From: Alteromonas aquimaris
Lineage (GTDB): Bacteria > Pseudomonadota > Gammaproteobacteria > Enterobacterales > Alteromonadaceae
Length of the DNA stretch: 64,000 nt
Assembly (NCBI RefSeq): GCF_026183695.1
Contig: NZ_JAPFRD010000013.1
Location: 62,001 to 126,000, forward strand
Direction: 5' to 3'
Every line of letters begins with the position of its first letter. Positions within the stretch are counted from its first letter, which is position 1. Of the stretch, positions 36,554 to 46,048 are shown one piece after another. Below the pieces are notes generated by a model. It did not search any database. It was not told the DNA's origin and saw only the letters and a program-made list of their open reading frames with translations. The position numbers and the translations under genes are program-made.

Positions 36554-37301
36554 TGTATTGGTCGTAGACGATGAAATTTTAGCCCGCGAAACGGTAAAAG
36601 TATTATTAGCCCACGACAAAGACATTGGGATTATCTGGGAAGCTGATGACGCCCAAAGTGCACTAGAGATCTCGCACGCAAAGTCGCCTGACATCGTCAT
36701 TCTCGACATCGAAATGCCGGGTCTTTCGGGGATAGAGTTGGCGAAAAAGCTGCCTTTACACTGTGTGATCGTGTTTGCGTCTGCATTTAGCGAGTTCGCT
36801 TTACCCGCATTTGAAGTTAACGCCATCGACTATTTACTCAAACCGTTTAGCGATGAGCGCTTTTTTGAATCTATAGCCCGCGCAAAAGAGCGACTAGCAG
36901 CCCTTCATGAACCGCAGAGTTCAGCTCTTTCAAGCGCAGTTCTCGAGTTTATCGAACAACACCAGAATACGTACAAAAAACGCATCATCATTAAAGATCC
37001 GGGCAGAATACGGTTCGTTGATATTGATCAAATAGCCTTCATCACTGGGGCGGGAAATTACGCGGAACTACATATGCTAGACGGCAGTCATTTCCTGCAC
37101 CGCGAAACACTTTCCAACTTAGAGCATCAACTTAACCCTAAAGATTTTGTGCGCATTCATCGCTCCTCTATTGTCAGACGAGACTGTATTGCCGAGTTAC
37201 GGCCTAACGAAAAAGGGGACTATGCGGTGATTCTCGATTCGGGTGAAAAGCTGACCATGTCCCGAAGAAATCGCGATAAAATTAACGAGTTGACGCATTA
37301 A
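36546..37301 (+). CDS. LytTR-family response regulator
   Basis: 251 residues. Receiver domain (1-120) with phosphoacceptor Asp54 in VILDIEMPG and conserved Lys in YLLKPF. LytTR DNA-binding domain (about 150-250) with IDQIAFITGAGNYAEL and FVRIHRSSIVRRDCI. It is phosphorylated by the overlapping upstream kinase. Targets are unknown; the divergent TonB-dependent receptor is the nearest candidate. A bidirectional terminator follows. Confidence 0.92.
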   Translation: MHNVLVVDDEILARETVKVLLAHDKDIGIIWEADDAQSALEISHAKSPDIVILDIEMPGLSGIELAKKLPLHCVIVFASAFSEFALPAFEVNAIDYLLKPFSDERFFESIARAKERLAALHEPQSSALSSAVLEFIEQHQNTYKKRIIIKDPGRIRFVDIDQIAFITGAGNYAELHMLDGSHFLHRETLSNLEHQLNPKDFVRIHRSSIVRRDCIAELRPNEKGDYAVILDSGEKLTMSRRNRDKINELTH

Positions 37302-37319
37302 TACCAACTCGCAGACAAT

Positions 37320-37348
37320 AAAAAAGGTCGCTAATGCGACCTTTTTTA
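37320..37348. terminator. Bidirectional terminator, LytTR gene and S10 operon
   Basis: AAAAAAGGTCGC-TAAT-GCGACCTTTTTT: a 12-bp stem with T-runs in both directions between the convergent ends of the LytTR regulator and rpsQ. Confidence 0.9.
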
Positions 37349-37371
37349 TTTCTGTACTAAAACGAAGCGAA

Positions 37372-37629
37372 TTAAACGCCTGCTTTAGCTACAACGTCTA
37401 CTAACGTCCAAGTTTTGTTCTTGGAAAGAGGACGACACTCACGTACGGTTACCGTATCGCCTTCGTTACACACGTTGTTTTCATCATGGGCGTGAAGTTT
37501 AGTTGAACGCTTGATGAACTTCCCATAGATAGGGTGTTTTACAAAACGCTCTACAACAACAGTAATGGTTTTATCCATTTTGTTGCTAACCACACGACCT
37601 TGTACTGTACGAACTTTTTGCTCAGTCAT
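37372..37629 (-). CDS. rpsQ: 30S ribosomal protein S17
   Basis: 85 residues, normal length. The N-terminus [19 protein letters not shown] and the motif [19 protein letters not shown] identify S17, a primary 16S rRNA-binding protein. Its start overlaps the rpmC stop (TAATG), so translation is coupled. It is the last gene of the S10 operon here; a terminator follows directly and no rplN lies downstream. Confidence 0.98.
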   Translation of the reverse strand: MTEQKVRTVQGRVVSNKMDKTITVVVERFVKHPIYGKFIKRSTKLHAHDENNVCNEGDTVTVRECRPLSKNKTWTLVDVVAKAGV

Positions 37630-37820
37630 TACGCATCAGCCTTTTGTGTCAGAATGGTTTTAACACGCGCGATGTTACGACGCACTTTCTTCAACTGGTC
37701 GGTTTTTTCAAGCTGACCGGTTGTGTGTTGCATGCGCAAATTGAACTGCTCGCGTAGCAGGTTTAACAACTCTGCGTTCAGCTCTTCTACGCTTTTGTCT
37801 TTCAGTTCAGTCGCTTTCAT
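37629..37820 (-). CDS. rpmC: 50S ribosomal protein L29
   Basis: 63 residues, standard size. [20 protein letters not shown] and [14 protein letters not shown] are typical of L29, at the peptide exit-tunnel rim. One base of overlap with both neighbours (TAATG junctions) shows tight coupling with rplP and rpsQ. Confidence 0.98.
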   Translation of the reverse strand: MKATELKDKSVEELNAELLNLLREQFNLRMQHTTGQLEKTDQLKKVRRNIARVKTILTQKADA

Positions 37821-38233
37821 TACATCACCGTCCGAGTTACAAAGGTTGTCTTAAATGGCAGTTTTGCCGCTGCCAATTCAAACGCTTCGCGTGCAAGAGC
37901 TTCAGGAACACCTTCCATCTCATAAAGTACACGTCCAGGTTGAATCTGGCATACCCAGTACTCAACGTTACCTTTACCTTTACCTTGACGCACTTCAAGA
38001 GGCTTCTCAGTAATTGGCTTGTCAGGGAAAACTCGAATCCAAATTTTACCTTGACGCTTAACGTGACGAGTCATAGCACGACGCGCTGCTTCGATTTGAC
38101 GCGCTGTCATGCGACCGCGGCCAACTGCTTTCAGGCCATATGTACCGAAGCTTACCTTGCTGCCAGCAATGGCAAGACCACGGTTACGACCTTTATGCTG
38201 TTTACGAAATTTCGTACGCTTTGGTTGTAACAT
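37820..38233 (-). CDS. rplP: 50S ribosomal protein L16
   Basis: 137 residues, standard size. The N-terminus [20 protein letters not shown] and [17 protein letters not shown] are L16 signatures. It helps shape the peptidyl-transferase and A-site tRNA region. It sits 2 bases after rpsC. The Arg hydroxylated in E. coli by RoxA lies in the conserved block and looks intact. Confidence 0.98.
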   Translation of the reverse strand: MLQPKRTKFRKQHKGRNRGLAIAGSKVSFGTYGLKAVGRGRMTARQIEAARRAMTRHVKRQGKIWIRVFPDKPITEKPLEVRQGKGKGNVEYWVCQIQPGRVLYEMEGVPEALAREAFELAAAKLPFKTTFVTRTVM

Positions 38234-38235
38234 GA

Positions 38236-38940
38236 TTAGCCCTCTCGCTTAGCGCTGCGGCCTTTCTTCTTAGGTTGAGCAGGTGGAGCCTGTTCTTGAG
38301 TAGTAGGCAAACCGCCTAGTACTTCACCTTTGAAGATCCATACTTTAACGCCGATGATACCGTAGGTAGTTGACGCTTCAGAGGTAGCGTAATCAATGTC
38401 TGCACGGAATGTGTGCAGTGGTACGCGACCTTCACGATACCATTCAGTACGGGCAATTTCTGCACCGCCTAAACGACCGCTAACTTCAACTTTGATACCC
38501 TTAGCACCAAGACGCATTGCATTTTGTACCGCGCGCTTCATGGCACGACGGAACATGACGCGACGCTCTAGCTGGCTTGAAATGCTGTCAGCTACTAACT
38601 GACCATCAAGCTCTGGCTTGCGTACTTCAGCAATGTTGATCTGAGCAGGCACACCGGCCAACTTAGATACATGGTTACGCAGCTTTTCTACGTCTTCACC
38701 TTTCTTACCGATAACAACACCTGGGCGAGCAGTGTGAATGGTCACACGGATGCTCTTGGCAGGACGCTCGATCACGATTTTAGAAAGTGAAGCGTTTTTC
38801 AATTGTTTAGTCAGATACTGACGTACCTGATGATCGTTATACAGGTTGTCTGCATAATCTGAGGTATTAGCGTACCAGGTAGAAGTCCATGGTTTGCTGA
38901 TACCCAGGCGTATACCTGTAGGATGTACCTTCTGTCCCAT
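38236..38940 (-). CDS. rpsC: 30S ribosomal protein S3
   Basis: 234 residues, as in E. coli. [18 protein letters not shown] and the KH-domain GXXG loop in [13 protein letters not shown] are present. It is part of the mRNA entry helicase region of the 30S subunit. The C-terminal tail is Pro/Lys-rich ([15 protein letters not shown]). It lies 9 bases after rplV. Confidence 0.98.
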   Translation of the reverse strand: MGQKVHPTGIRLGISKPWTSTWYANTSDYADNLYNDHQVRQYLTKQLKNASLSKIVIERPAKSIRVTIHTARPGVVIGKKGEDVEKLRNHVSKLAGVPAQINIAEVRKPELDGQLVADSISSQLERRVMFRRAMKRAVQNAMRLGAKGIKVEVSGRLGGAEIARTEWYREGRVPLHTFRADIDYATSEASTTYGIIGVKVWIFKGEVLGGLPTTQEQAPPAQPKKKGRSAKREG

Positions 38941-38949
38941 TATCTACTC

Positions 38950-39282
38950 CTAGTTATCCGCTACAACCACAGTGATGTGACTGCTACGCTTAAAGATACG
39001 ATCAGCACGGCCTTTGGCACGTGGCTTGATACGCTTCATTGTTGGGCCTTCATCTACAAAGATTTTGGCAACGCGAAGCTCGTCGATGTCAGCACCTTCG
39101 TTATGCTCTGCGTTAGCAATAGCAGACTCAAGTACTTTCTTAACTAATGCTGCGCTTTTCTTCGGGCTGTACGTCAAAAGCTCAAGTGCTTTTTCAACGT
39201 GCATTCCGCGAACCTGATCCGCAACCAAACGTGCTTTTTGAGCTGACGTACGGGCGAAACGATGTTTAGCTAATGCTTCCAT
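38950..39282 (-). CDS. rplV: 50S ribosomal protein L22
   Basis: 110 residues, standard size. [20 protein letters not shown] and the beta-hairpin segment [15 protein letters not shown], which reaches into the exit tunnel, mark L22. It lies 11 bases after rpsS in the S10 operon. Confidence 0.98.
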   Translation of the reverse strand: MEALAKHRFARTSAQKARLVADQVRGMHVEKALELLTYSPKKSAALVKKVLESAIANAEHNEGADIDELRVAKIFVDEGPTMKRIKPRAKGRADRIFKRSSHITVVVADN

Positions 39283-39293
39283 TTTCTTTCCCC

Positions 39294-39569
39294 TTAACGT
39301 TTAGCTTTCTTATCCGCGACATGGCCGCGGTAAGTGCGCGTTGGCGCAAATTCGCCCAACTTATGGCCTACCATTTCGTCACTGACTAATACAGGAACGT
39401 GCTGGCGACCGTTATGGACCGCAATGGTCAACCCAATCATATCTGGGATGATCATGGAACGACGAGACCAAGTTTTAATTGGTTTACGATCGTTCTTTTC
39501 CACTGCAGCCTCTACCTTCTTCAGCAAGTGAAGGTCAATAAATGGACCCTTCTTGAGAGAACGTGGCAT
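39294..39569 (-). CDS. rpsS: 30S ribosomal protein S19
   Basis: 91 residues. [20 protein letters not shown] and the C-terminal [20 protein letters not shown] are S19 signatures; it sits in the 30S head beside S13. It lies 15 bases after rplB. Confidence 0.98.
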   Translation of the reverse strand: MPRSLKKGPFIDLHLLKKVEAAVEKNDRKPIKTWSRRSMIIPDMIGLTIAVHNGRQHVPVLVSDEMVGHKLGEFAPTRTYRGHVADKKAKR

Positions 39570-39584
39570 GGTGAATCCTCGCTA

Positions 39585-40409
39585 TTACTTGTTACGACGA
39601 CGTACGATAAGCTTATCAGTACGCTTGTTGCTTCGGGTCTTCTTACCTTTAGTAGGAGTACCCCAAGGTGATACTGGGTGACGGCCACCAGATGTACGTC
39701 CTTCACCACCACCGTGTGGATGGTCTACCGGGTTCATGGCAACACCACGAACGGTAGGACGGACACCGCGCCAACGGGTTGCACCCGCTTTACCCAATGA
39801 GCGTAGCATATGCTCTGCATTACCGACTTCACCAATAGTGGCACGACAATCAGACAATACTTTACGCATTTCGCCAGAACGTAGACGTAACGTAACATAG
39901 TTACCTTCACGTGCCAGAATCTGAGCGTAGGCACCAGCAGAACGAGCAATTTGCGCGCCCTTACCAGGCTTCATTTCAATCGCGTGTACAGTGGTACCTA
40001 CAGGCATGTTACGCATTGGCATAGCGTTACCCGCTTTAATTGCCGCGTCAGCACCAGACTGAACTGCATCACCAGCCTGAATACCTTTAGGAGCCAAAAT
40101 GTAACGACGCTCACCATCTGCATAAAGCACAAGTGCAATATTAGCAGAACGGTTTGGATCGTATTCTAAACGCTCAACTTTGGCAGGAATGCCATCTTTG
40201 TTACGTTTAAAATCAATGATACGGTAATGTTGCTTATGACCACCACCGATATGACGTGTTGTAATACGACCATTGTTGTTACGACCGCCAGATTTGCTGT
40301 TCTTTTCCAGCAAAGGTGCATAAGGCGCGCCTTTATGTAGATCTGGGTTAACAACCTGAACTACGTGACGACGACCGGCAGAAGTTGGCTTAGCTTTCAT
40401 TAATGGCAT
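39585..40409 (-). CDS. rplB: 50S ribosomal protein L2
   Basis: 274 residues, standard size. It includes [20 protein letters not shown] and the C-terminal [17 protein letters not shown], which carries the conserved histidine near the peptidyl-transferase centre. It is a core protein of the 50S subunit. It lies 14 bases after rplW. Confidence 0.98.
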   Translation of the reverse strand: MPLMKAKPTSAGRRHVVQVVNPDLHKGAPYAPLLEKNSKSGGRNNNGRITTRHIGGGHKQHYRIIDFKRNKDGIPAKVERLEYDPNRSANIALVLYADGERRYILAPKGIQAGDAVQSGADAAIKAGNAMPMRNMPVGTTVHAIEMKPGKGAQIARSAGAYAQILAREGNYVTLRLRSGEMRKVLSDCRATIGEVGNAEHMLRSLGKAGATRWRGVRPTVRGVAMNPVDHPHGGGEGRTSGGRHPVSPWGTPTKGKKTRSNKRTDKLIVRRRNK

Positions 40410-40423
40410 TTCTAATCCCCTTC

Positions 40424-40723
40424 TTACTCAGCGCCACCGACAAAGTCGATGTCCTGACCTTCTTTAAGCACTACGTAGGCTTTTTTCCAGTCGCTGCGTT
40501 TACCGAAAGACATACCGTGACGCTTGGTTTTACCTTTCACGTTCACCGTACGAACACCAGCAACTTCAACTTCAAACAGTTTTTCAACTGCTGCTTTGAT
40601 TTCTGCTTTGTTCGCGTCTTTAGCTACTTTGAATACAACTGTGTTGTTCGTTTCTGCAGTAAGAGTTGTCTTTTCAGAAACGTGAGGCGCTCTTAGCACC
40701 TTCAGTAGACGTTCTTCATTCAT
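40424..40723 (-). CDS. rplW: 50S ribosomal protein L23
   Basis: 99 residues. [20 protein letters not shown] is the L23 N-terminus; the protein docks trigger factor and SRP at the tunnel exit. Its ATG overlaps the rplD stop by 4 bases (ATGA), so translation is coupled. Confidence 0.98.
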   Translation of the reverse strand: MNEERLLKVLRAPHVSEKTTLTAETNNTVVFKVAKDANKAEIKAAVEKLFEVEVAGVRTVNVKGKTKRHGMSFGKRSDWKKAYVVLKEGQDIDFVGGAE

Positions 40724-41325
40724 GCTAACGCCTCCTCAAGTTGTTTCACTGCGTCAGCAGTGATAAGCACTTTTTCAAATGCAATCAAGCTAACTGGGTC
40801 GATGCCTGCTACGTCGCGTACGTCAACCTTATAAAGGTTACGAGCAGACAAGAACAAGTTCTCATCAACGTCAGCAGTTACGATTAACACATCGTTTAAC
40901 TCAAGGTCGTTTAGCTTAGCAACCAAATCTTTCGTTTTGGGCGCATCAACAGCAAACTTCTCAACTACAACCAAACGCTCCTGACGAACTAATTCAGACA
41001 GGATGCTTTTGATCGCACCACGATACATTTTCTTGTTAACTTTTTGTTCGAAGTTACGCGGCTTGGCTGCGAATGCACGGCCACCACCAACCCAGATCGG
41101 GCTGCGGATTGTACCAGCACGAGCACGGCCAGTACCTTTTTGACGCCATGGCTTCTTACCACCACCGTTTACTTCTGCGCGCGTTTTTTGCGCTTTAGTA
41201 CCTTGGCGAGCACCTGCACCGTAAGCAACGACAACTTGGTGTACCAAAGCTTCGTTGAATTCACGTCCAAAGGTCGCTTCGGATACTTCAAGAGCGCTTT
41301 GCGCATCTTTCAATGTTAATTCCAT
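40720..41325 (-). CDS. rplD: 50S ribosomal protein L4
   Basis: 201 residues, as in E. coli. [20 protein letters not shown] is the internal loop reaching the exit tunnel. In E. coli L4 also represses its own S10 operon by binding the leader RNA; a structured leader exists upstream of rpsJ here, so the same control is plausible. Confidence 0.98.
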   Translation of the reverse strand: MELTLKDAQSALEVSEATFGREFNEALVHQVVVAYGAGARQGTKAQKTRAEVNGGGKKPWRQKGTGRARAGTIRSPIWVGGGRAFAAKPRNFEQKVNKKMYRGAIKSILSELVRQERLVVVEKFAVDAPKTKDLVAKLNDLELNDVLIVTADVDENLFLSARNLYKVDVRDVAGIDPVSLIAFEKVLITADAVKQLEEALA

Positions 41326-41343
41326 CAGTTCACTCCCCAGACG

Positions 41344-41982
41344 TTAGGCTTTTACAGCTGGCTTAACGATTACGTCGCCGCCTGTTGCGCCAGGTATGGC
41401 ACCTTTAACCAGGATAAGGCTATTCTCAACGTCAACACGTACCACTTCCAAAGATTGGGTAGTCACTTGCTTGTTACCAAGCTGACCAGCCATTTTCTTA
41501 CCTTTGAAAACTTTACCTGGTGATTGGTTTTGACCAATTGAACCAGGCGCACGGTGAGAAAGAGAGTTACCGTGAGTCATACGTTGAGAAGAGAAATTCC
41601 AACGTTTGATTGCACCGGCAAAACCTTTACCTTTTGACGTACCCGTTACGTCGATTTTTTTAGTGTCGTTAAAAATTTCAACAGTGATTTCACTGCCTAC
41701 TTTAATATCGCCACCTTCGTTGTCTTCAAGACGGAATTCCCACAGACCACGACCGGCATCAACACCCGCTTTGCTGAAATGACCAGCAGCAGCTTTGTTA
41801 ACACGGTTCGCTTTCTTGGTTCCAGCAGTAACCTGAAGAGCGCGATAACCGTCAGATTCCTCAGTACGAAGCTGAGTAACACGGTTTGGGGTCGCTTCAA
41901 TAACAGTCACAGGGATAGACGTACCATCTTCAGTGAAGATGCGAGTCATGCCCACTTTACGACCGACTAGACCAATCGCCAT
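41344..41982 (-). CDS. rplC: 50S ribosomal protein L3
   Basis: 212 residues. [20 protein letters not shown] and the [20 protein letters not shown] block are L3 signatures. The glutamine methylated by PrmB in E. coli lies in the conserved [19 protein letters not shown] stretch. It lies 18 bases after rpsJ. Confidence 0.98.
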   Translation of the reverse strand: MAIGLVGRKVGMTRIFTEDGTSIPVTVIEATPNRVTQLRTEESDGYRALQVTAGTKKANRVNKAAAGHFSKAGVDAGRGLWEFRLEDNEGGDIKVGSEITVEIFNDTKKIDVTGTSKGKGFAGAIKRWNFSSQRMTHGNSLSHRAPGSIGQNQSPGKVFKGKKMAGQLGNKQVTTQSLEVVRVDVENSLILVKGAIPGATGGDVIVKPAVKA

Positions 41983-42000
41983 TGTTATAACCCTCTCTTG

Positions 42001-42531
<531 letters not shown>

Positions 42532-42537
42532 GCGCGA

Positions 42538-42565
42538 ATTATACAGACTAGCACTTAATTTGCAA
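42538..42565 (-). promoter_or_regulatory. Sigma-70 promoter of the S10 operon
   Basis: On the minus strand TTGCAA (42560-42565), a 16-base spacer and a perfect TATAAT (42538-42543). It is followed by a G+C-rich discriminator (TCGCGCCCAC), typical of ribosomal promoters under stringent control. Confidence 0.8.
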
Positions 42566-42784
42566 GCCTTAATGTAAATATATGTTTTTGACTAGATGAG
42601 CAGTTCGACAGATCTGTAGCATTAAACGATTTTGACGTTATTGTTAAACATGTAGACGAACGTGGCGATTAAAAAGTAGGATAGTCTCAATATGAGTGTT
42701 TATTAAATGACTGGCCCCCTTCTAGGTAAACTACTTAAATTAATATACCTTTAGACCAGTTACACTGAGAAAAGAATTATACCT

Positions 42785-45007
42785 ATGTTAGAAAACACAG
42801 GCCATCAACAAAGCCTCGATACCATCAATTCGATTCTAGCGAGTCATTCATCTTTGATGGATGCGTACCAGCAGTTAGAGCCTGTTATTCTCAAGTTGTT
42901 CGGTGCGCAAAGAATGAGTATTTTTCAGCGCCGTCGCCAGCATCAGGATCTTGTGGCCCGTTTTAAAACGGGTAAAGAGACGCTTGAAATCAAGGTGCCT
43001 ATCAGTCCGCTTTCTATTGCCGGGTATGTCGCTCTTGCTCAACTGCCGCTGATTATCGCTGATCCCTATGATGCGCAAGAATTAGCTCAAATTCATCCAC
43101 GCCTTCGCTTTGCCGATAAGTTTGATAAATCCAGCGATTTTAAAACCACAAATATTCTTTGCGTGCCCATTTTAAATGCGGGCGTGATGATGGGTGTGAT
43201 GCAAATCATTAATAAACAATCCGGATCTTTTGACGATGCAGATCTGGAGCTCGCCAAACAAGTGGCAGAAATCATCGGCAATAAATTTCGCTATGAGCTT
43301 GGCGGAACTAACCATCCCTTTGACTTGTTGCTTCATCAGCAGGTGATTAATGAGAAAGCCCTCAAAGATGTGTTAGAAACGTCTCAGGATTATCGCCATG
43401 TTATCCAGCGACTCATTTCTGAACATCGAATTCCTGAAGATAAAATTGGCAATTCACTTTCCATACACTACCAGGTGCCGTACGTTCCGTTTGTGCCCGA
43501 GAAATTCCACCTATTTGAAAGCAACAGTAAGCTGAACCTTTCTTATTTAAAGCGTAATTTCGTCGCTGTGATTGCTGACGTTAAGGACAAGCCCATAATT
43601 TTAATGGCAGAACCGAACAATGCCGCGCTGATTATGGAAATTGAAAGTGCCATGGGTATCGACAGTTACGATATTGCTGTTGGGTTACCTAACCATATCA
43701 TGCAGTATCTGGGTGAAAATACCGGAGGTGGCGCACCTGGTGAAATGAGCGAAATCTTAGACGAGATTGGCACGTCTGCTGAAGAAGCGGAAGAATCACA
43801 CGATGAGCTTTCTGATGATGCGCCTGCCGTGGTCAGGTTAGTAAGTAGAATTCTGCACGACGCCAAACGACTTAACGCTTCAGATATCCATATTGACCCA
43901 GAAAAGAACGGCCCTACCCGCGTGCGCATGAGAATTGACGGGGTATGCCGCGACATGAACCAGGTACCTAATTCACATCATAGTGCTGTGATTGCGCGCA
44001 TCAAAATTATGTCAAACCTGAATATTGCTGAAAAACGCGTACCACAAGATGGAAAGCTGGCATTCAGAATGGGCGGCCAGTTAGTTGAAGTGCGGGTGGC
44101 GACCATTCCCACCGTAGCCGGCGAAGGGGTGGTAATGCGTATTCTGGCCTCGGGTGGTGCGATGCCAATCGACAAGATGAACCTTGCCGAAAACAATATG
44201 GTAAGACTTAAAACCATGATTCAAAAACCGCATGGTATTTTATTAGTTGTTGGGCCGACGGGTTCAGGTAAAACGACTACCCTGCATGCTGTATTAGGTT
44301 ATTTAAACACACCCGAGAAAAAAATCTGGACCGCAGAAGATCCGGTGGAAATTACCCAGGCAGGGCTACAACAAGTTCAGGTGAGCCCCAAGATTGGCTT
44401 CACTTTTGCTAATGCCCTACGGGCGTTCTTACGAGCTGACCCAGACATCATTCTTATTGGTGAAATGCGGGATAAAGAAACGGCTCACGCAGGGATTGAA
44501 GCGTCGCTCACAGGTCACTTGGTGCTTTCAACCCTTCACACCAACTCTGCACCAGAAACTATAACCCGTCTGCTTGATCTAGGGCTGGACCCGGTGAACT
44601 TTTCAGACGCCTGTGTGGGTATTTTAGCTCAGCGTCTGATTCGTACCTTGTGTAAAAAGTGTAAAGAAAAATACCAGGCAACTGATGATGATATAGCATT
44701 CATCGAGCGCCAGTATGGGAAAGCGTATCTTGATGAGCTGGGTCTGAACAGACCATTGGAAATATACCGAGCTAAAGGTTGTGATGAATGCGGGGATACC
44801 GGATACAAAGGGCGAACCGGTGTCCATGAATTGCTAGGAATGACGCCTGAACTGCGTTCGTTGGTGTATAAAGAAGCCAGTGTTTCTGAGATGAAAAAAC
44901 AGGCAATGGATGATGGCATGCGTACGTTAGTGCAAGATGCTATTTATAAAGTCATTAAAGGCGATACGGATTTGGCACAGGTACAGATTGTAGGTGGGGG
45001 CGACTAA
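42785..45007 (+). CDS. Orphan GAF-containing PilB/GspE-type secretion ATPase
   Basis: 740 residues. An N-terminal GAF-like domain (about 20-170; FKTTNILCVPILNAGVMMGVM) is followed by a GspE N-terminal-like domain (about 190-300), an acidic linker (about 322-345) and the hexameric ATPase (about 350-730). Walker A is GPTGSGKTTT (about 489-498), the Asp box and Walker B are RADPDIILIGEMRD, and the zinc-finger cysteines lie in CKKCKE and CDECGDTG. No pil or gsp genes adjoin. The GAF domain suggests small-molecule control of the ATPase, which could serve a pilus, secretion or c-di-GMP-linked function. No clear ribosome site precedes the ATG. Confidence 0.88.
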   Translation: MLENTGHQQSLDTINSILASHSSLMDAYQQLEPVILKLFGAQRMSIFQRRRQHQDLVARFKTGKETLEIKVPISPLSIAGYVALAQLPLIIADPYDAQELAQIHPRLRFADKFDKSSDFKTTNILCVPILNAGVMMGVMQIINKQSGSFDDADLELAKQVAEIIGNKFRYELGGTNHPFDLLLHQQVINEKALKDVLETSQDYRHVIQRLISEHRIPEDKIGNSLSIHYQVPYVPFVPEKFHLFESNSKLNLSYLKRNFVAVIADVKDKPIILMAEPNNAALIMEIESAMGIDSYDIAVGLPNHIMQYLGENTGGGAPGEMSEILDEIGTSAEEAEESHDELSDDAPAVVRLVSRILHDAKRLNASDIHIDPEKNGPTRVRMRIDGVCRDMNQVPNSHHSAVIARIKIMSNLNIAEKRVPQDGKLAFRMGGQLVEVRVATIPTVAGEGVVMRILASGGAMPIDKMNLAENNMVRLKTMIQKPHGILLVVGPTGSGKTTTLHAVLGYLNTPEKKIWTAEDPVEITQAGLQQVQVSPKIGFTFANALRAFLRADPDIILIGEMRDKETAHAGIEASLTGHLVLSTLHTNSAPETITRLLDLGLDPVNFSDACVGILAQRLIRTLCKKCKEKYQATDDDIAFIERQYGKAYLDELGLNRPLEIYRAKGCDECGDTGYKGRTGVHELLGMTPELRSLVYKEASVSEMKKQAMDDGMRTLVQDAIYKVIKGDTDLAQVQIVGGGD

Positions 45008-45744
45008 AAGCCCTCGCCACTTTTCATTAATTTGAGGGTGCCAAACACGGAGGCAGTTTTGTAGCCCAGGTTCTTATCACCCTTAACCGGCCGTATGTCA
45101 TGCGAACCCATGAAATGTTCGCGGGTTTCACTACCATCGTTGTCGCAATACGCCAACATAAAACCCAGTGTTTTGCCAGCGGCGAGTCTGACAGGCTCGC
45201 CTGGCTCCGTAATAGTAAAGGTATCAGGGAACACCTTAATTTTCGCTTCCCATACAAGGTGATAAGGGGGAATGCTGCTTCTTCTCCAGGCAGATTCAAT
45301 ATGCTCATTAAGCATTACCGGTTTTCCATCTTCGCCAATGTCCACCACGCTTCCATCAAGTGCAAGGTGGTAGGCGAACGCATTGTAACTACGAAGATGT
45401 TCTCCTCCTGAGGCATCTTCATCAATAAAAATTTCCAAACAGTCATCATCCCAGTAATTTACCAATGGGTCGGGGTGACGGTCATAAACAACATCATCGA
45501 CAATTTCAGCTATCAGAAACAACGCCTCTTCATTCCAGGCAAGTTTAAAGCGTCCCCAAAAATCATCTTTCGTTGGCACAGTGCCAGTGATGTGGTGATT
45601 GAGGGAGTGCCAGGGACTAATTTCCCACACTGCCTCATCTGCCACACCGTCAATAACCACTGAGTCAGCTGTATACTGGTTACCTAATGCTTTGACATAC
45701 ATAGGTAAAAAAATAAATACCAAAAAAGGTGTAAAGTATCTCAC
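45004..45744 (-). CDS. Exported CBM9-like carbohydrate-binding protein
   Basis: 246 residues starting at GTG. A signal peptide ends near residue 20 (FLPMYVKALG). The rest is one family 9 carbohydrate-binding-like domain: IDGVADEAVWEISPW (about 31-45), FKLAWNEEALFLIAEIVDD and NYWDDDCLEIFIDED. Such modules normally sit on xylanases or other enzymes; here it stands alone. Its end overlaps the ATPase gene by 4 bases on the opposite strand. It may bind plant or algal glycans in the periplasm or outside the cell. Confidence 0.78.
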   Translation of the reverse strand: MRYFTPFLVFIFLPMYVKALGNQYTADSVVIDGVADEAVWEISPWHSLNHHITGTVPTKDDFWGRFKLAWNEEALFLIAEIVDDVVYDRHPDPLVNYWDDDCLEIFIDEDASGGEHLRSYNAFAYHLALDGSVVDIGEDGKPVMLNEHIESAWRRSSIPPYHLVWEAKIKVFPDTFTITEPGEPVRLAAGKTLGFMLAYCDNDGSETREHFMGSHDIRPVKGDKNLGYKTASVFGTLKLMKSGEGF

Positions 45745-46048
45745 TATTTGTCCGATAAAGGTTGTACAGGGTTTGATTGTTTGTTAAGGCAATTAAAACT
45801 ACGGTGCGTAAAAATTACACAACATCGCGTTTAACAGTCTTTCTACGCGACACACCAACATTTCATATCATAATAAAAGCAAAAAATATTGCTGTATATC
45901 TGTCTGACAAGGGAACGCATCCTGTGGACAGATCATTAATTGTTAGGGGAACAAAGCGTAGGGTCTTGGTACAAATTATGCACTAATTTGTATTGAGACA
46001 GGTATGAGGCTTAGCAATTAACTCGCAATTGCGGGAGAGGAAGTGATT
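45745..46048. other. Intergenic region, divergent CBM9 and coiled-coil genes
   Basis: About 300 bases holding the promoters of two divergent genes. The main feature is the perfect inverted repeat at 45970-45992. No gene or tRNA is seen. Confidence 0.5.
45970..45992 (+). promoter_or_regulatory. Perfect 9-bp inverted repeat, candidate operator
   Basis: TACAAATTA-TGCAC-TAATTTGTA, both arms matching over all nine bases. It ends 56 bases before the ATG of the coiled-coil gene. The size and spacing suit a dimeric repressor or activator; the cognate protein is not identified. Confidence 0.7.
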
